Shown: positions 36,214 through 46,011, counted from the stretch's first letter. The stretch: 64,000 bases of DNA from Methylobacillus sp. MM3 (GCF_001645185.1 NZ_LXTQ01000011.1:434001-498000), one strand, 5' to 3'. Notes: a model not told the origin generated them from the letters alone. Numbers and translations are program-made.

Positions 36214-38619
36214 ATGCGTGAGCTTGCCCCGTCACAACTGACGGTGATGTACGACCTTGCCGAACTCGGCTTCGACGACACTTCTGAAATCAAGGAAACT
36301 TCATCCGGCTGGATCGGCCAGCAGCGCGCGGAAAAAGCCGCGCGATTTGGCTTGTCTCTGGAGCGGCCGGATTATCATCTTTTCGTGCTCGGCGAAGCTG
36401 GCAGCGGACGCTCATCCTTGATGTTTCGCCTGATGCAAGAGGTCGCGGCTGCCCGCCCAGCGGTTTCCGATCTTGTTTACCTGCAGAATTTCGAGCACCC
36501 CGAGCGGCCTCTGGCGCTGCGCCTGCAGACAGGCCAGGCTGTCGTGTTGCGCAAGGCGTTGGAAGATTTCTCCGAACGTATCGCCCGCGACCTTCCGCGC
36601 AAGCTGGACGAAGAGAGCGTCCGCCTCGATAGCGAGCGCCTGCGGAAATCCCACCGACAGCCTGTCGAACAGGCGTACGCCGATCTGGTCGCCTTCGCGG
36701 CATCGCGCCATTTTGCGTTGCGCCGCGAAGAAGGGCGCCTGGTATTTACACTCAGGGATGAAAACGGTCTGGCGATGCAGGACGATGCCGTCCTCGCGCT
36801 GCCGCCGGAGCAACGTCTTGGGATGGAAACGGCCGAGCAGGAACTGCGTGCGGAAATCGGCAAATATCTCGAGACGGTGCGGCCCGTCGAGGAGACGCTG
36901 GAAAAGGCTCTGACGCAATTGCGCCGCCAGGCGATCGTTCCCGTCGTCGAGCGCGAGATCGAAGGCGTTCGCAATGTCATGGCCGACAAGGTGCTGGAGC
37001 CGGAAAAATTCTCCCGCTACCTGAACGAGCTGGCCGACGATGCCTTGCGTTCGTTCGATTTGTTTACCGAGACGCATGAAGAAGCTCGGGAGCAGATCGA
37101 GTCGCGCTTGTCGCGCTATCGCGTCAATATCCTGGTGGATAACTCCGCCACTGCTGGCGCTCCGGCGCTGCGCGATGACGATCCCGTATTCCGTTCCTTG
37201 TTCGGCGGTATCGATTTCCAGGCCGAAAGCGGCGTACTCGCGACGGATTTCACGCGTATTCGCGCCGGCAACCTCCACCGCGCGCATGGCGGGTATCTGA
37301 TGCTGCATCTGCGCGATGTGGCGCGCGACGCCACGGTATGGGAGAAATTGCAGCGTTACTTGCGTCACGGCTGCCTGCAAATCGAGGAGCCGGGCGCCGT
37401 GTCGGGTCAATTATCCGCGATGACGCTCGAACCGGAATCGCTCGAAATTCGTACCAAGCTGATATTGATCGGCTCGCGCGAAGACTATTACGGTTTGCAG
37501 GAACACGACCCCGACCTGATGCGTCATTTCCGCGTCAAGGTCGATTTTGCCGAATACTTTCCAGCCAACACCGAAACGCGCCGCGCTCTTGCGGCTTTTA
37601 TTGCCCAGCGCTGTCGCGATCTCGGTTTGCCTCACTTTTCGAACGCCGCCGTTGCCCGCTTGCTGCTTGAAATGCAACGCGGCATCGACGATCAGCGACA
37701 CATCGGCACGGAGCTGGGCGAACTGGAAGCCTGGCTCATCGAAGCGGCGGCATTTTGCCGGGGCGTGGGGAGCGGTGCGGCAGTTTCAGTGCAAGATGTC
37801 ATGGATGCATTGACGGCACGACGCGAGCGTCACGATTATCCTGAGCACCAAATGCTGGAATCGATTGCGGCCGGCGAATTGATGATCCGGGTGCATGGGG
37901 CCGTGGCGGGTCAGATCAATGGACTGGCCCAAGTCGATCTGGGCGATTATCGCTTTGGCCTGCCGATACGCATTACCGCTCGCACCTATGCCGGCGACGA
38001 GGGCGTGCTGAATATCGACCGCGAAGTCGAAATGACATGCCCCTCGCATGACAAGGGAGTGTTCATCCTGCAAAGCTGGTTGTCGGCGGCATTCGCGCAT
38101 CTCGCGCCGCTCAGCCTTTCTGCCTCACTGGTATTCGAGCAGGAATACCACGGCGTGGAAGGAGATTCCGCCTCGTGCGCCGAATTGTTCGCGCTGCTCT
38201 CCGCGCTGTCGGGTATCGCCTTGCCGCAAGGGATGGCTGTCACAGGCGCACTCAATCAGCACGGCGAAGTCATGCCGGTAGGTGGCATCAACGAAAAAAT
38301 CGAAGGCTGGTTCCGCACTTGCCGAAAGCTGGGCCTCGACGGCACGCAAGGCGCCATCATCCCCGCCCGCAACGGTCCGCATCTCGTGCTCGACGGAGAG
38401 GTACTCGAAGCTGTGGAACGCGGCGACTTCCGTATTCTGGTGATGGACCACGTGCTGGAGGGCATTGCATTGCTGACCGGCCTGGAAGCCGGGGTGCCGG
38501 ACGAATCGGGCAGCTATCCAGAGGATTCCGTGATGGGGCGTGCGCAGCAGGCGCTGGAAGACTATCGCAAGGCTTGCGATGAAAGCGGCCATCCACGCGA
38601 GCACGAACATGGCAAATAA
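36214..38619 (+). CDS. Lon-like protease with degenerate ATPase motifs
   Basis: An 801-residue protein of the AAA_32/Lon_C group (COG1067-like). The C-terminal protease domain has the Ser652-Lys695 dyad (EGDSASCAELFALLSALSG and VGGINEKIEGW). The N-terminal ATPase Walker A reads GEAGSGRSS (60-68), with Arg66 for Lys, and the likely Walker B reads GGYLMLHLRD, with His where Asp is normal. The middle is a long helical region. It is therefore either weakly ATP-dependent or ATP-independent. It starts two bases after moaE and overlaps hslR by 11 bp. Substrates are unknown. Confidence 0.88.
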   Translation: MRELAPSQLTVMYDLAELGFDDTSEIKETSSGWIGQQRAEKAARFGLSLERPDYHLFVLGEAGSGRSSLMFRLMQEVAAARPAVSDLVYLQNFEHPERPLALRLQTGQAVVLRKALEDFSERIARDLPRKLDEESVRLDSERLRKSHRQPVEQAYADLVAFAASRHFALRREEGRLVFTLRDENGLAMQDDAVLALPPEQRLGMETAEQELRAEIGKYLETVRPVEETLEKALTQLRRQAIVPVVEREIEGVRNVMADKVLEPEKFSRYLNELADDALRSFDLFTETHEEAREQIESRLSRYRVNILVDNSATAGAPALRDDDPVFRSLFGGIDFQAESGVLATDFTRIRAGNLHRAHGGYLMLHLRDVARDATVWEKLQRYLRHGCLQIEEPGAVSGQLSAMTLEPESLEIRTKLILIGSREDYYGLQEHDPDLMRHFRVKVDFAEYFPANTETRRALAAFIAQRCRDLGLPHFSNAAVARLLLEMQRGIDDQRHIGTELGELEAWLIEAAAFCRGVGSGAAVSVQDVMDALTARRERHDYPEHQMLESIAAGELMIRVHGAVAGQINGLAQVDLGDYRFGLPIRITARTYAGDEGVLNIDREVEMTCPSHDKGVFILQSWLSAAFAHLAPLSLSASLVFEQEYHGVEGDSASCAELFALLSALSGIALPQGMAVTGALNQHGEVMPVGGINEKIEGWFRTCRKLGLDGTQGAIIPARNGPHLVLDGEVLEAVERGDFRILVMDHVLEGIALLTGLEAGVPDESGSYPEDSVMGRAQQALEDYRKACDESGHPREHEHGK

Positions 38620-39016
38620 AGAGATGGACGACGCTGCCGGCAAAGTGCGCATCGACAAATGGTTATGGGCAGCCCGTTTTTTCAAGACGCGGGGGTTGGC
38701 GGCGGATGCTATCGATGGCGGCAAGATTCGCTACGATGGAGAGCGACCCAAGCCCGCCAAGGAAGTAAAGTTGGGCGCGGTGCTGCGTATCACCCGTTCC
38801 GACGGCGAGTGGGAAGTGATTGTTCGCGGTTTGTCGGGCCAACGTCGTGGCGCCCCGGAAGCATCCTTGCTTTATGAGGAAACCGAGCAAAGCCGTCAGC
38901 GTCGCGAGCAGGCAGCGTTGACAAAGGAAGCAGACCACGCGATGCGCGATCACGGCATGGGCCGACCGACCAAGCGGGACCGGCGCTTGATCAAGCGTTT
39001 TAACGAGGGCTACTGA
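38609..39016 (+). CDS. hslR: Heat-shock RNA-binding S4-domain protein (Hsp15)
   Basis: A 135-residue ribosome-associated protein that in E. coli rescues 50S subunits carrying stalled nascent chains. The S4 domain is RIDKWLWAARFFKTRGLAADAIDG (from about residue 13 on). The C terminus is strongly basic (GRPTKRDRRLIKRF). ATG 38609 overlaps the protease gene by 11 bp; a longer in-frame extension is not supported. Pairing a Lon-like protease with a ribosome-quality factor suggests a shared proteostasis role. The 3' end overlaps a convergent gene by 17 bp. Confidence 0.9.
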   Translation: MANKEMDDAAGKVRIDKWLWAARFFKTRGLAADAIDGGKIRYDGERPKPAKEVKLGAVLRITRSDGEWEVIVRGLSGQRRGAPEASLLYEETEQSRQRREQAALTKEADHAMRDHGMGRPTKRDRRLIKRFNEGY

Positions 39017-39503
39017 CGCCTTCTGCCGGTAGGCTTTCGCTGCGTGCCAATTTCTGCAACAAACGTGTTGCCTCTTCGCCGCCGCAAATCTTGTCCAATG
39101 CATCGAGAAACTTTGGGTAAAGCTGGTGCATCGCCTCTGGCGTGCCGGCTTTCTTGAGCGCGATGGTCAAGCTTAGCGCCGCCGCCGCGTTGGCATTCTC
39201 GACGATGCCGATCAAGTAGTGCAGGTAACGGCGTATTTCTCTGGCCGCGTCTTGCGTTTCCAGCTGCGCTGCATTTGCAGGGATGGTCGTTGTTGGCGAG
39301 GTGGTGATCAGTTCCTTATCAATCAGTATGCGCAGGACGTCGTCCAGCCGCTCGGGCATCTGCCGCATCGCGTGCCGCATCTCTTCCGGTGATTTACCGT
39401 GGCCGATCACAATGAGCGTCGCGCGCTGCCAGCGCGTCAGTCCAAGTTTGCGGTCCGAGATTTCATGATGGCCTTGGGAGGTGCGCTGATAGAATGATTC
39501 CAT
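39000..39503 (-). CDS. Hypothetical protein (167 aa)
   Basis: I do not recognise this protein. The N-terminal third contains RLDDVLRILIDKELI, a helix resembling part of a winged-helix wing or recognition helix. It is followed by a Thr/Pro-rich linker (TTSPTTTIP). The C-terminal half is helical and Ala/Leu-rich (ANAAAALSLTIALKKAGTPE). It has no signal peptide or membrane segment. It ends inside hslR on the opposite strand. A soluble protein with a possible DNA-binding N terminus is the most that can be said. Confidence 0.6.
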   Translation of the reverse strand: MESFYQRTSQGHHEISDRKLGLTRWQRATLIVIGHGKSPEEMRHAMRQMPERLDDVLRILIDKELITTSPTTTIPANAAQLETQDAAREIRRYLHYLIGIVENANAAAALSLTIALKKAGTPEAMHQLYPKFLDALDKICGGEEATRLLQKLARSESLPAEGVSSPR

Positions 39504-39574
39504 GGGGCGGCATAAATGGCATAGGACGACGGCTACTTTGGCAACGTATCATGACGGGCAGATGACAGCCGCTC

Positions 39575-40672
39575 TCAGAATAGCGGCAGCTGGGGCGATG
39601 AAGACGGCGGGGCAGGCGGGGTGAAAAGCGAACAATCGAGCGTGTTGCGGCTGCGATTGAGCCCCAGCCGCTCGCATGCCAGCTTGAAACGCCGGGCGAT
39701 CAGTTCGGCGAAGAGGCCTTCGCCTTTCATGCGTGTGTGGAAGGTGGCATCGTAGGCTTTGCCGCCGCGGCTCTGACGAATCAGGCTCAGCACATGCTCC
39801 GCCTTAAGCGGGTAATGCCGCTGCAACCACTCCTCGAACAGTGGCGCTATCTCGTACGGCAATCGCAGCAGCACATAGCCTGCGCCACTTCCGCCCGCTG
39901 CAGCAGCCAGTTCCAGAATACGCTCCATGTCATGGTCGGTCAGCGCCGGGATCACCGGGGCAACCATGACACCGGTGGGTATTCCGGCTTCCGCCAGCCT
40001 GCGGATGGTCTCCAGCCGTCGTTCCGGCGCCGCCGCGCGCGGCTCAAGTCTGCGCGCGATGCTGCGATCCAGCGTGGTAATGGTGACATAAATAGAAGTC
40101 AGCCGCTGCGCGGCCATCGACGCAAGTAGGTCGATATCGCGCTCCACTAATGCTGACTTGGTGACCATCGTGACCGGGTGTCGCGTTTCCGCCAGCACTT
40201 CAAGGATGCCACGCGTAATACGGTATTCACGCTCGATCGGCTGGTAGGCGTCGGTATTCATCCCCAATGCGATTGGCGCACAGCGGTAACCTGGCTTCGC
40301 CAATTCGCGCCGCAATATGTCTGGCGCATCAGGTTTGGCCTGCAACCTGCTCTCGAAATCCAGCCCCGGAGACAGTCCCAGATAGGCATGGCTGGGCCGC
40401 GCGTAGCAGTAGATGCAGCCATGCTCGCAGCCCCGATAAGGGTTGATGGTGCGGTCGAACGGGATATCTGGCGAATCGTTGTAAGTGATGATCTTGCGCG
40501 TGGCGTCGATGGCCACTTCGGTGCGCAGCGTCGGCGGCTCCTCATCCAGACTGCCCCAGCCGTCGTCGAAGCTTTCCCGGTCATGGGCGTCGAAACGGCT
40601 GTTGTCGTTGCTGGCGGCTCCACGGCCTTTATGGATGAACAGGCGAACCGGTTTGATCTGCGGATCGGTCAT
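39575..40672 (-). CDS. PA0069-family radical SAM protein (SPL-like)
   Basis: A 365-residue radical-SAM protein of the spore-photoproduct-lyase-related PA0069 family, whose reaction is unknown. The cluster motif is C82, C86 and C89 (YRGCEHGCIYCYARPSHAYL). Other conserved parts are ALGMNTDAYQPIEREYRITR and PVIPALTDHDMERIL. The start is ATG 40672 (MTDPQIKPVRLF); an in-frame extension to 40723 would cross the -10 and the operator. A clear promoter and a 22-bp palindrome covering the predicted start site imply repression by a dimeric regulator, possibly LexA-like. Confidence 0.88.
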   Translation of the reverse strand: MTDPQIKPVRLFIHKGRGAASNDNSRFDAHDRESFDDGWGSLDEEPPTLRTEVAIDATRKIITYNDSPDIPFDRTINPYRGCEHGCIYCYARPSHAYLGLSPGLDFESRLQAKPDAPDILRRELAKPGYRCAPIALGMNTDAYQPIEREYRITRGILEVLAETRHPVTMVTKSALVERDIDLLASMAAQRLTSIYVTITTLDRSIARRLEPRAAAPERRLETIRRLAEAGIPTGVMVAPVIPALTDHDMERILELAAAAGGSGAGYVLLRLPYEIAPLFEEWLQRHYPLKAEHVLSLIRQSRGGKAYDATFHTRMKGEGLFAELIARRFKLACERLGLNRSRNTLDCSLFTPPAPPSSSPQLPLF

Positions 40673-40685
40673 GAAAAGTCCGAAA

Positions 40686-40707
40686 TTATTGTACGATCGT
40701 ACAATAA
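40686..40707. promoter_or_regulatory. 22-bp perfect palindrome, probable repressor operator
   Basis: Each half reads TTATTGTACGA and its complement, meeting at GATC in the middle. It overlaps the predicted transcription start of the radical SAM gene. The core TTGT-N8-ACAA has the geometry of a LexA box (CTGT-N8-ACAG) with changed outer bases. Confidence 0.75.
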
Positions 40708-40708
40708 A

Positions 40709-40737
40709 ATTGTAGCTGACCATCTACTGATATGCAA
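40709..40737 (-). promoter_or_regulatory. Sigma70 promoter for the radical SAM gene
   Basis: On the minus strand TTGCAT (40737-40732) and TACAAT (40714-40709) are 17 nt apart. Initiation would be near 40702, inside the palindrome. Confidence 0.6.
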
Positions 40738-40806
40738 CGTTTTAAAGCACGATCCAGATCGAAAGCCGCGTCGTTACAACTTTTGCTCCAGATTGAAATC
40801 CCCCGG

Positions 40807-40812
40807 TAGAAT
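40807..40812 (+). promoter_or_regulatory. -10 element before the UDP-sugar dehydrogenase gene
   Basis: TAGAAT in the context GGTAGAATGACG, with a weak TTGCTC at 40783-40788 (18-nt spacing). It would start transcription near 40819. Confidence 0.45.
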
Positions 40813-40839
40813 GACGCAAATTCAACAATGGATATCTGG

Positions 40840-42120
40840 ATGAGCACGATTGCGGTGGTAGGGTTGGGATATGTGGGGTTGCCGCTTGCAGTGGCGTTTG
40901 GCAGGCTGAAAAAAACGATCGGTTTCGACCTCTCGGCTGAAAAGATTCGGCATTACAAGCAACACCACGATCCATCCGGTGAGGTATCCAGCCAGGAATT
41001 GCAGGCAGCAGTGCATCTGACTTGCACCACCGATCCATCCTTGCTTGCCGAAGCTGATTGCATCATCGTCGCCGTCCCTACGCCGGTAGACGCAGCGCAC
41101 CAACCTGATTTCTCACCCCTGGTTAACGCCAGCCGCATGATCGGCCAATATATGAAGCGCGGCGCGCTCATCATTTACGAATCCACCGTCTATCCCGGCG
41201 CGACCGAAGAAGTTTGCATTCCGATCCTGGAAGAAGCTTCAGGCTACAAATGGCTAGCGGATTTCAACGTCGGCTACTCTCCAGAGCGTATCAATCCGGG
41301 TGACAAGGAGCACAGCCTGCGCAATACCGTGAAAGTGGTCGCCGGCGATACCGCGCAGACATTGGATAAAGTCACCGCACTATACGAATCGGTCGTCGAG
41401 GCGGGCGTTCATCGTGCCTCCTGCATCAAGGTCGCGGAAGCCGCCAAGGTCATCGAAAACACCCAGCGGGATCTCAATATTGCCTTGATGAACGAACTCG
41501 CCATCATCTTCGACAAGATAGGAATTGATACTCTCGAGGTATTGCAAGCCGCTGGAACAAAATGGAATTTCCTGCCTTTCCGACCTGGCTTGGTTGGCGG
41601 GCATTGCATTGGCGTTGACCCTTACTACCTGACATACAAGGCCGATATGATCGGCTACCATCCACAGGTGATTCTGGCCGGACGGCGGATCAATGACGGC
41701 ATGGGGAAGTTTGTCGCCGAACAGACGGTCAAGCGCATGATCGAGTGCGGTAGCCCGATTAAGGGCGCCAAAGTTACCGTTCTAGGCCTGACCTTCAAGG
41801 AGAACTGTTCCGACTTGCGTAATTCGCGCGTCATCGATGTGATCAACGAGTTATGCAGCTACGGCGTTGAGGTTCAGGTGCACGATCCTGTTGCAGATCC
41901 TGGTGAGGCGCTCCATGAATATGACGTGGAAATTACTCCGTGGGAGAGTCTTGTCGAAGCGGATGCGCTTGTCGTAGCCGTGGCACATAGACAATATCTT
42001 GAAATCCCATTGAATGAGCTTCTGGATAAAGTAAAGCCAAAAGGCGTATTCATTGATGTCAAATCACAATTTAATCTACGGTTGCTGCAAACTAATGAAG
42101 TGCGAGTCTGGCGGTTGTAA
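40840..42120 (+). CDS. tviB: UDP-N-acetylhexosamine 6-dehydrogenase (TviB/WbpO type)
   Basis: Oxidises UDP-GlcNAc or UDP-GalNAc at C6 to the uronate, for capsule or O-antigen. 426 residues from ATG 40840. The NAD-binding N terminus is STIAVVGLGYVGLPLAVAFG. Catalytic Cys256 sits in GGHCIGVDPYYL. The C-terminal domain includes VLGLTFKENCSDLRNSRV. ATG 40828 would add four residues, but the family starts at the nucleotide-binding strand and neither site has a clear Shine-Dalgarno. It is the first polysaccharide gene and is still in the GC-richer backbone. GlcNAc versus GalNAc preference cannot be decided. Confidence 0.88.
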   Translation: MSTIAVVGLGYVGLPLAVAFGRLKKTIGFDLSAEKIRHYKQHHDPSGEVSSQELQAAVHLTCTTDPSLLAEADCIIVAVPTPVDAAHQPDFSPLVNASRMIGQYMKRGALIIYESTVYPGATEEVCIPILEEASGYKWLADFNVGYSPERINPGDKEHSLRNTVKVVAGDTAQTLDKVTALYESVVEAGVHRASCIKVAEAAKVIENTQRDLNIALMNELAIIFDKIGIDTLEVLQAAGTKWNFLPFRPGLVGGHCIGVDPYYLTYKADMIGYHPQVILAGRRINDGMGKFVAEQTVKRMIECGSPIKGAKVTVLGLTFKENCSDLRNSRVIDVINELCSYGVEVQVHDPVADPGEALHEYDVEITPWESLVEADALVVAVAHRQYLEIPLNELLDKVKPKGVFIDVKSQFNLRLLQTNEVRVWRL

Positions 42121-42135
42121 GAATTGTTGCTTTTC

Positions 42136-42165
42136 TTGACTCGCCATTCTCTAGAATGTTCTAAT
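42136..42165 (+). promoter_or_regulatory. Sigma70 promoter of the MarR-type regulator and EPS operon
   Basis: TTGACT (42136-42141) and TCTAAT (42160-42165) are 18 nt apart. Initiation would be near 42172, inside the inverted repeat that follows, which suggests autorepression of the long operon beginning here. Confidence 0.55.
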
Positions 42166-42196
42166 CCATGCGTTCATTGATTGAACGCATGGATTA
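42162..42196. repeat. 15-bp perfect inverted repeat overlapping -10 and the start codon
   Basis: The arms TAATCCATGCGTTCA (42162-42176) and TGAACGCATGGATTA (42182-42196) flank TTGAT. The left arm overlaps the -10 and the right arm ends on the A of the regulator's ATG. It could be an operator, an mRNA hairpin occluding initiation, or both. Confidence 0.8.
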
Positions 42197-42537
42197 TGCT
42201 TGATGAAACTACACACTATCGTTTGCTGAAGCTGCTTGAAAGCAATCCAAGGCTTTCACAGCGGCAATTAGCCCAGACTCTCGGAATCAGTCTTGGTAAG
42301 GTCAACTATTGTTTGACCGCTTTGATTGAAAAAGGGCTGCTAAAAGTGAGTAACTTCCGCAATAACAAAAATAAACTTGCCTATATGTATTTATTAACTC
42401 CTGTAGGTTTAGAAGAAAAGGCGAGAGTCACGATCCAGTATTTGAAGATCAAGATGCAAGAGTATGAAACCTTGCATCAGGAAATCGAAGAGCTGCGCCG
42501 TGAAGTACTCCCCGCTGATAAAAGCACTTCCATATGA
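42196..42537 (+). CDS. MarR-family EPS-associated transcriptional regulator
   Basis: A 113-residue winged-helix protein. The HTH (residues 5-65) is [20 protein letters not shown] then [19 protein letters not shown]. The helical C terminus (residues 75-113) is probably for dimerisation. A related family is known beside exopolysaccharide loci. No Shine-Dalgarno is visible before ATG 42196; TTG 42181 is in frame but lies in the hairpin. The gene overlaps manC by 4 bp, so it is cotranscribed with the polysaccharide genes it probably controls. Confidence 0.82.
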   Translation: MLDETTHYRLLKLLESNPRLSQRQLAQTLGISLGKVNYCLTALIEKGLLKVSNFRNNKNKLAYMYLLTPVGLEEKARVTIQYLKIKMQEYETLHQEIEELRREVLPADKSTSI

Positions 42538-43943
42538 GCACCCGATACGCAGTCATTCTTTCTGGTGGTTCCGGTATGCGATTGTGGCCATTGTCTCGTT
42601 CTTTAAGACCTAAACAGTTACTTTGTCTCAATGGTGATCGGAGTTTGTTGCAACAAACTGCTGAACGTTTATTGAAGCTTGTAGCCCCAAGCAATCTATT
42701 CACTGTTACTCATCAGGATCATAAATTTGAAGTTAAAGGACAACTTTCGGAGTTGTCTGCCAATCTGGTAGAAGGTGTACTTTCTGAACCTGTAGCTCGT
42801 AATACCCTCCCCGCAATTGCTTGGGCAGTCCATGAGATTTCCAAACGCGACCCTGATGCGATTATTGGCGTATTTCCTTCGGATCACGCCATAGAAAATG
42901 AGGATGTATTTCTTGAAGCATGGCAATCAGCAGAATCCGCGGCCGAAGAAGGATATTTGACCTTAATCGGCCTTGCACCAACCGAGCCAGCTACAGGTTA
43001 TGGTTATATCCAGCCAGGAGCAAAACTGGATCTGATAACCGCTTCACAGGCGCATGCAGTCAGCCGATTCGTGGAAAAGCCCGATCAAAAAAATGCTCAG
43101 AAATTTGTCGCTAATGGATATCTATGGAACGGTGGAATGTTTGTATTTCAAGCGTCCATATTTATGGAAATGCTGCGTATGCATCAGCCAGAGATGTTTA
43201 ATGCATTTGAGGTCATGGGTAGCAACGACTTATCGGCCATTTACCAAAGCCTTGAAAGCTTATCGATGGATTACGGAATTGTCGAAAAGGCTGAAAACGT
43301 AGCTGTTGTTCCAGTTGCTATGGGTTGGAGCGATTTAGGTAGCTGGGATTCTATCTATCAACATCAATCTAAAGATGATGATAAAAACCTTACGCACGGA
43401 AATGTACTGTCGATCGACACCAAGGACAGTTTGATTTGGGCAACAGATGGTTTAGTTGCCACGCTGGGAGTCAGTAATCTTGCTGTAATTCAAACTGCTG
43501 ATGCTACGCTTATATGCGATCGTAGCCGTAGCGAAGACATTAAGCAATTAGTCACCAAATTACAGCAGACACACCCACATCTCACCGAAACCCATCTTAC
43601 CGTACATCGGCCCTGGGGTACTTATACCGTGCTGGAAGAGGGGCCGAACTTTAAGATCAAGTGCATTACCGTCAATCCTGGTGCCAAGCTCTCGATGCAG
43701 ATGCACAATCATCGTTCCGAGCATTGGGTGGTAGTCTCCGGTCGCGCCAAAATTACTAACGGTGAGCGTGAACTCATCTTGGAAGAAAACGAATCAACCT
43801 ATATCCCAAAAACCCATCATCATCGTCTTGAAAACACGGAAACAGTTCCATTGCAGATTATTGAAGTGCAGTGTGGTGATTATGTAGGCGAAGACGATAT
43901 TGTCCGCTTTGAAGACACATATGGAAGGCGTATTACGCAATGA
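42534..43943 (+). CDS. manC: Mannose-1-phosphate guanylyltransferase / mannose-6-phosphate isomerase
   Basis: A bifunctional 469-residue enzyme that makes GDP-mannose. The pyrophosphorylase domain has [20 protein letters not shown] at residue 10 onward and EKPDQKNA. The C-terminal cupin isomerase domain has [20 protein letters not shown] and the metal site [13 protein letters not shown]. It overlaps its neighbours by 4 bp on both sides. It supplies Gmd, the next gene. Confidence 0.95.
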   Translation: MSTRYAVILSGGSGMRLWPLSRSLRPKQLLCLNGDRSLLQQTAERLLKLVAPSNLFTVTHQDHKFEVKGQLSELSANLVEGVLSEPVARNTLPAIAWAVHEISKRDPDAIIGVFPSDHAIENEDVFLEAWQSAESAAEEGYLTLIGLAPTEPATGYGYIQPGAKLDLITASQAHAVSRFVEKPDQKNAQKFVANGYLWNGGMFVFQASIFMEMLRMHQPEMFNAFEVMGSNDLSAIYQSLESLSMDYGIVEKAENVAVVPVAMGWSDLGSWDSIYQHQSKDDDKNLTHGNVLSIDTKDSLIWATDGLVATLGVSNLAVIQTADATLICDRSRSEDIKQLVTKLQQTHPHLTETHLTVHRPWGTYTVLEEGPNFKIKCITVNPGAKLSMQMHNHRSEHWVVVSGRAKITNGERELILEENESTYIPKTHHHRLENTETVPLQIIEVQCGDYVGEDDIVRFEDTYGRRITQ

Positions 43944-45025
43944 GCAAAGTTGCTTTAGTAACAGGTATCACAGGTCAGGATGGCGCATATCTTGCAGAAT
44001 TATTGCTTGAAAAAGGCTACATCGTGCACGGCATCAAGCGTCGTGCATCTTTGTTCAATACAGATCGTATCGATCATCTGTATCAGGATCCCCACGTAAA
44101 AAACGCACGTTTCGTATTGCACTATGGAGATCTGACCGACTCCACCAACCTGATTCGTATTATCCAGCAGGTTCAGCCGGATGAAATCTATAATCTGGCT
44201 GCGATGAGCCACGTCGCAGTGAGTTTCGAGACACCCGAATACACAGCCAATGCGGATGGACTTGGCACCCTGCGTATCCTGGAAGCAATCCGCATTCTTG
44301 GCATGGAAAAGAAAACGCGCTTCTACCAGGCTTCTACTTCCGAGCTCTATGGCCTGGTACAGGAAACTCCGCAAAAGGAAACCACACCGTTCTATCCACG
44401 CAGTCCCTATGCAGTGGCTAAACTCTATGGCTACTGGATTACGGTTAATTACCGTGAGGCCTATGGCATCTACGCGTGCAACGGCATTTTGTTCAATCAT
44501 GAAAGCCCAGTTCGTGGCGAGACCTTTGTCACACGCAAAATTACTCGGGCCTTGGCGCGAATTAAGCTAGATCTGCAAGATTGTTTGTATCTTGGAAATC
44601 TGGATGCTTTGCGTGACTGGGGGCATGCTAAAGACTATGTTGAAATGCAGTGGCTAATGCTACAACAGGAGCAGCCAGAAGACTTTGTTATTGCTACAGG
44701 TGTTCAATACAGCGTGCGAGATTTTGTGAATGCTGCTGCACGAGAACTTGGTATCAAGATTACTTGGCAAGGGCACGGCATAGAAGAAAAAGGTTTAAAC
44801 GAAGCAGGAAAATGTATTGTTCAAATCGATCCACGCTACTTCCGTCCGACCGAAGTCGAAACGCTATTGGGCGATCCAACAAAAGCCAAACAGAAACTGG
44901 GCTGGACCCCGAAAATCAGTTTCAATGAGCTGGTGTCGGAAATGGTGCGAGAAGACCTGAAATCGGCCGAGCGCGATGAGTTGGTAAAGCGTCACGGTTA
45001 CAGCGCTTTTGATTATCACGAATAA
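43940..45025 (+). CDS. gmd: GDP-mannose 4,6-dehydratase
   Basis: Converts GDP-mannose to GDP-4-keto-6-deoxymannose. The 361-residue SDR protein has [19 protein letters not shown] (from residue 7). The substrate loop is [14 protein letters not shown]. The catalytic Thr/Ser-Glu-Tyr-Lys set lies in [16 protein letters not shown] and [15 protein letters not shown]. The GDP-binding end [16 protein letters not shown] is also present. It overlaps manC by 4 bp and precedes fcl, the usual GDP-fucose order. Confidence 0.96.
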   Translation: MSKVALVTGITGQDGAYLAELLLEKGYIVHGIKRRASLFNTDRIDHLYQDPHVKNARFVLHYGDLTDSTNLIRIIQQVQPDEIYNLAAMSHVAVSFETPEYTANADGLGTLRILEAIRILGMEKKTRFYQASTSELYGLVQETPQKETTPFYPRSPYAVAKLYGYWITVNYREAYGIYACNGILFNHESPVRGETFVTRKITRALARIKLDLQDCLYLGNLDALRDWGHAKDYVEMQWLMLQQEQPEDFVIATGVQYSVRDFVNAAARELGIKITWQGHGIEEKGLNEAGKCIVQIDPRYFRPTEVETLLGDPTKAKQKLGWTPKISFNELVSEMVREDLKSAERDELVKRHGYSAFDYHE

Positions 45026-45042
45026 GTATGGATGCTTGATTG

Positions 45043-46011
45043 ATGGATAAACATGCAAAAATCTATGTGGCAGGGCATCGCGGATTAGTGGGCTCAGCGC
45101 TCGTGCGAAATCTGGAAAGTAAGGGCTACACTAACTTGATTACCCGCACCCATGCCGAGCTGAATTTGACCAATCAGATCGCAACGCAGCGCTTCTTTGA
45201 AAAAGAGAAGCCAGAGTATGTTTTTCTGGCGGCAGCCAAGGTTGGCGGCATCCATGCCAACAATACCTACCCCGCCGAGTTTGTCCATGACAACCTCGCC
45301 ATCCAGACCAACGTTATCCATGAATCCTATCGGTCAGGCGTGAAGCGTTTGCTGTTTCTCGGCTCCAGCTGCATTTATCCGCGCGATTGTCCGCAGCCGA
45401 TCAAGGAGGAATACCTGCTCACCGGCCCGTTGGAGCCAACTAATCGTCCATACGCGCTGGCCAAGATTGCTGGAATCGAGATGTGCTGGAGCTATAACCG
45501 CCAGTACGGCACCCAATATTTGGCTGCAATGCCCACTAACCTATATGGTCCCGGTGATAACTATGATCTTAATAATTCACACGTCCTACCGGCGTTGATT
45601 CGTAAGTTCCACGAAGCGAAAATCAATAATCAACCAACCGTAACTGTATGGGGAACTGGTATTCCGCGCAGAGAGTTTTTATACAGTGACGATATGGCCG
45701 ATGCTTGTGTATACCTAATGCATCTATCTGATGAGAAATTTAATACCATTCTTAACCCATTATCCTCAGCACCACCACTTGTCAATGTTGGTGTGGGTGA
45801 GGATATCTCTATTAAAGATCTTGCGGAACTGGTCAAGCAAACTGTTGGATATCAGGGTGAGTTGACATTTGATATTACGAAACCAGATGGCACGCCCAGG
45901 AAGCTTATGGATGTAGCAAGCTTGAGTGCGTTAGGATGGCGAGCAGACACTACACTTATGGATGGCATTTCCCGTGCCTACAAAGATTATATATTGGGGA
46001 TTGCTAAATGA
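45043..46011 (+). CDS. fcl: GDP-L-fucose synthase
   Basis: An epimerase-reductase that turns the Gmd product into GDP-L-fucose. The 322-residue protein starts at ATG 45043, with a TTG three bases earlier ignored. It has NADP-binding [18 protein letters not shown]. The catalytic Ser-Tyr-Lys set is in [20 protein letters not shown] and [12 protein letters not shown]. The presence of manC-gmd-fcl indicates fucose in the polysaccharide, unless a rhamnose reductase exists elsewhere. It overlaps galE by 4 bp. Confidence 0.95.
   Translation: MDKHAKIYVAGHRGLVGSALVRNLESKGYTNLITRTHAELNLTNQIATQRFFEKEKPEYVFLAAAKVGGIHANNTYPAEFVHDNLAIQTNVIHESYRSGVKRLLFLGSSCIYPRDCPQPIKEEYLLTGPLEPTNRPYALAKIAGIEMCWSYNRQYGTQYLAAMPTNLYGPGDNYDLNNSHVLPALIRKFHEAKINNQPTVTVWGTGIPRREFLYSDDMADACVYLMHLSDEKFNTILNPLSSAPPLVNVGVGEDISIKDLAELVKQTVGYQGELTFDITKPDGTPRKLMDVASLSALGWRADTTLMDGISRAYKDYILGIAK

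Noticed and set aside
40803-40815. Possible ops/JUMPstart element before the UDP-sugar dehydrogenase
   Set aside because: Only the GGTAG and TG parts match, and the stretch is better explained as a -10 (TAGAAT).
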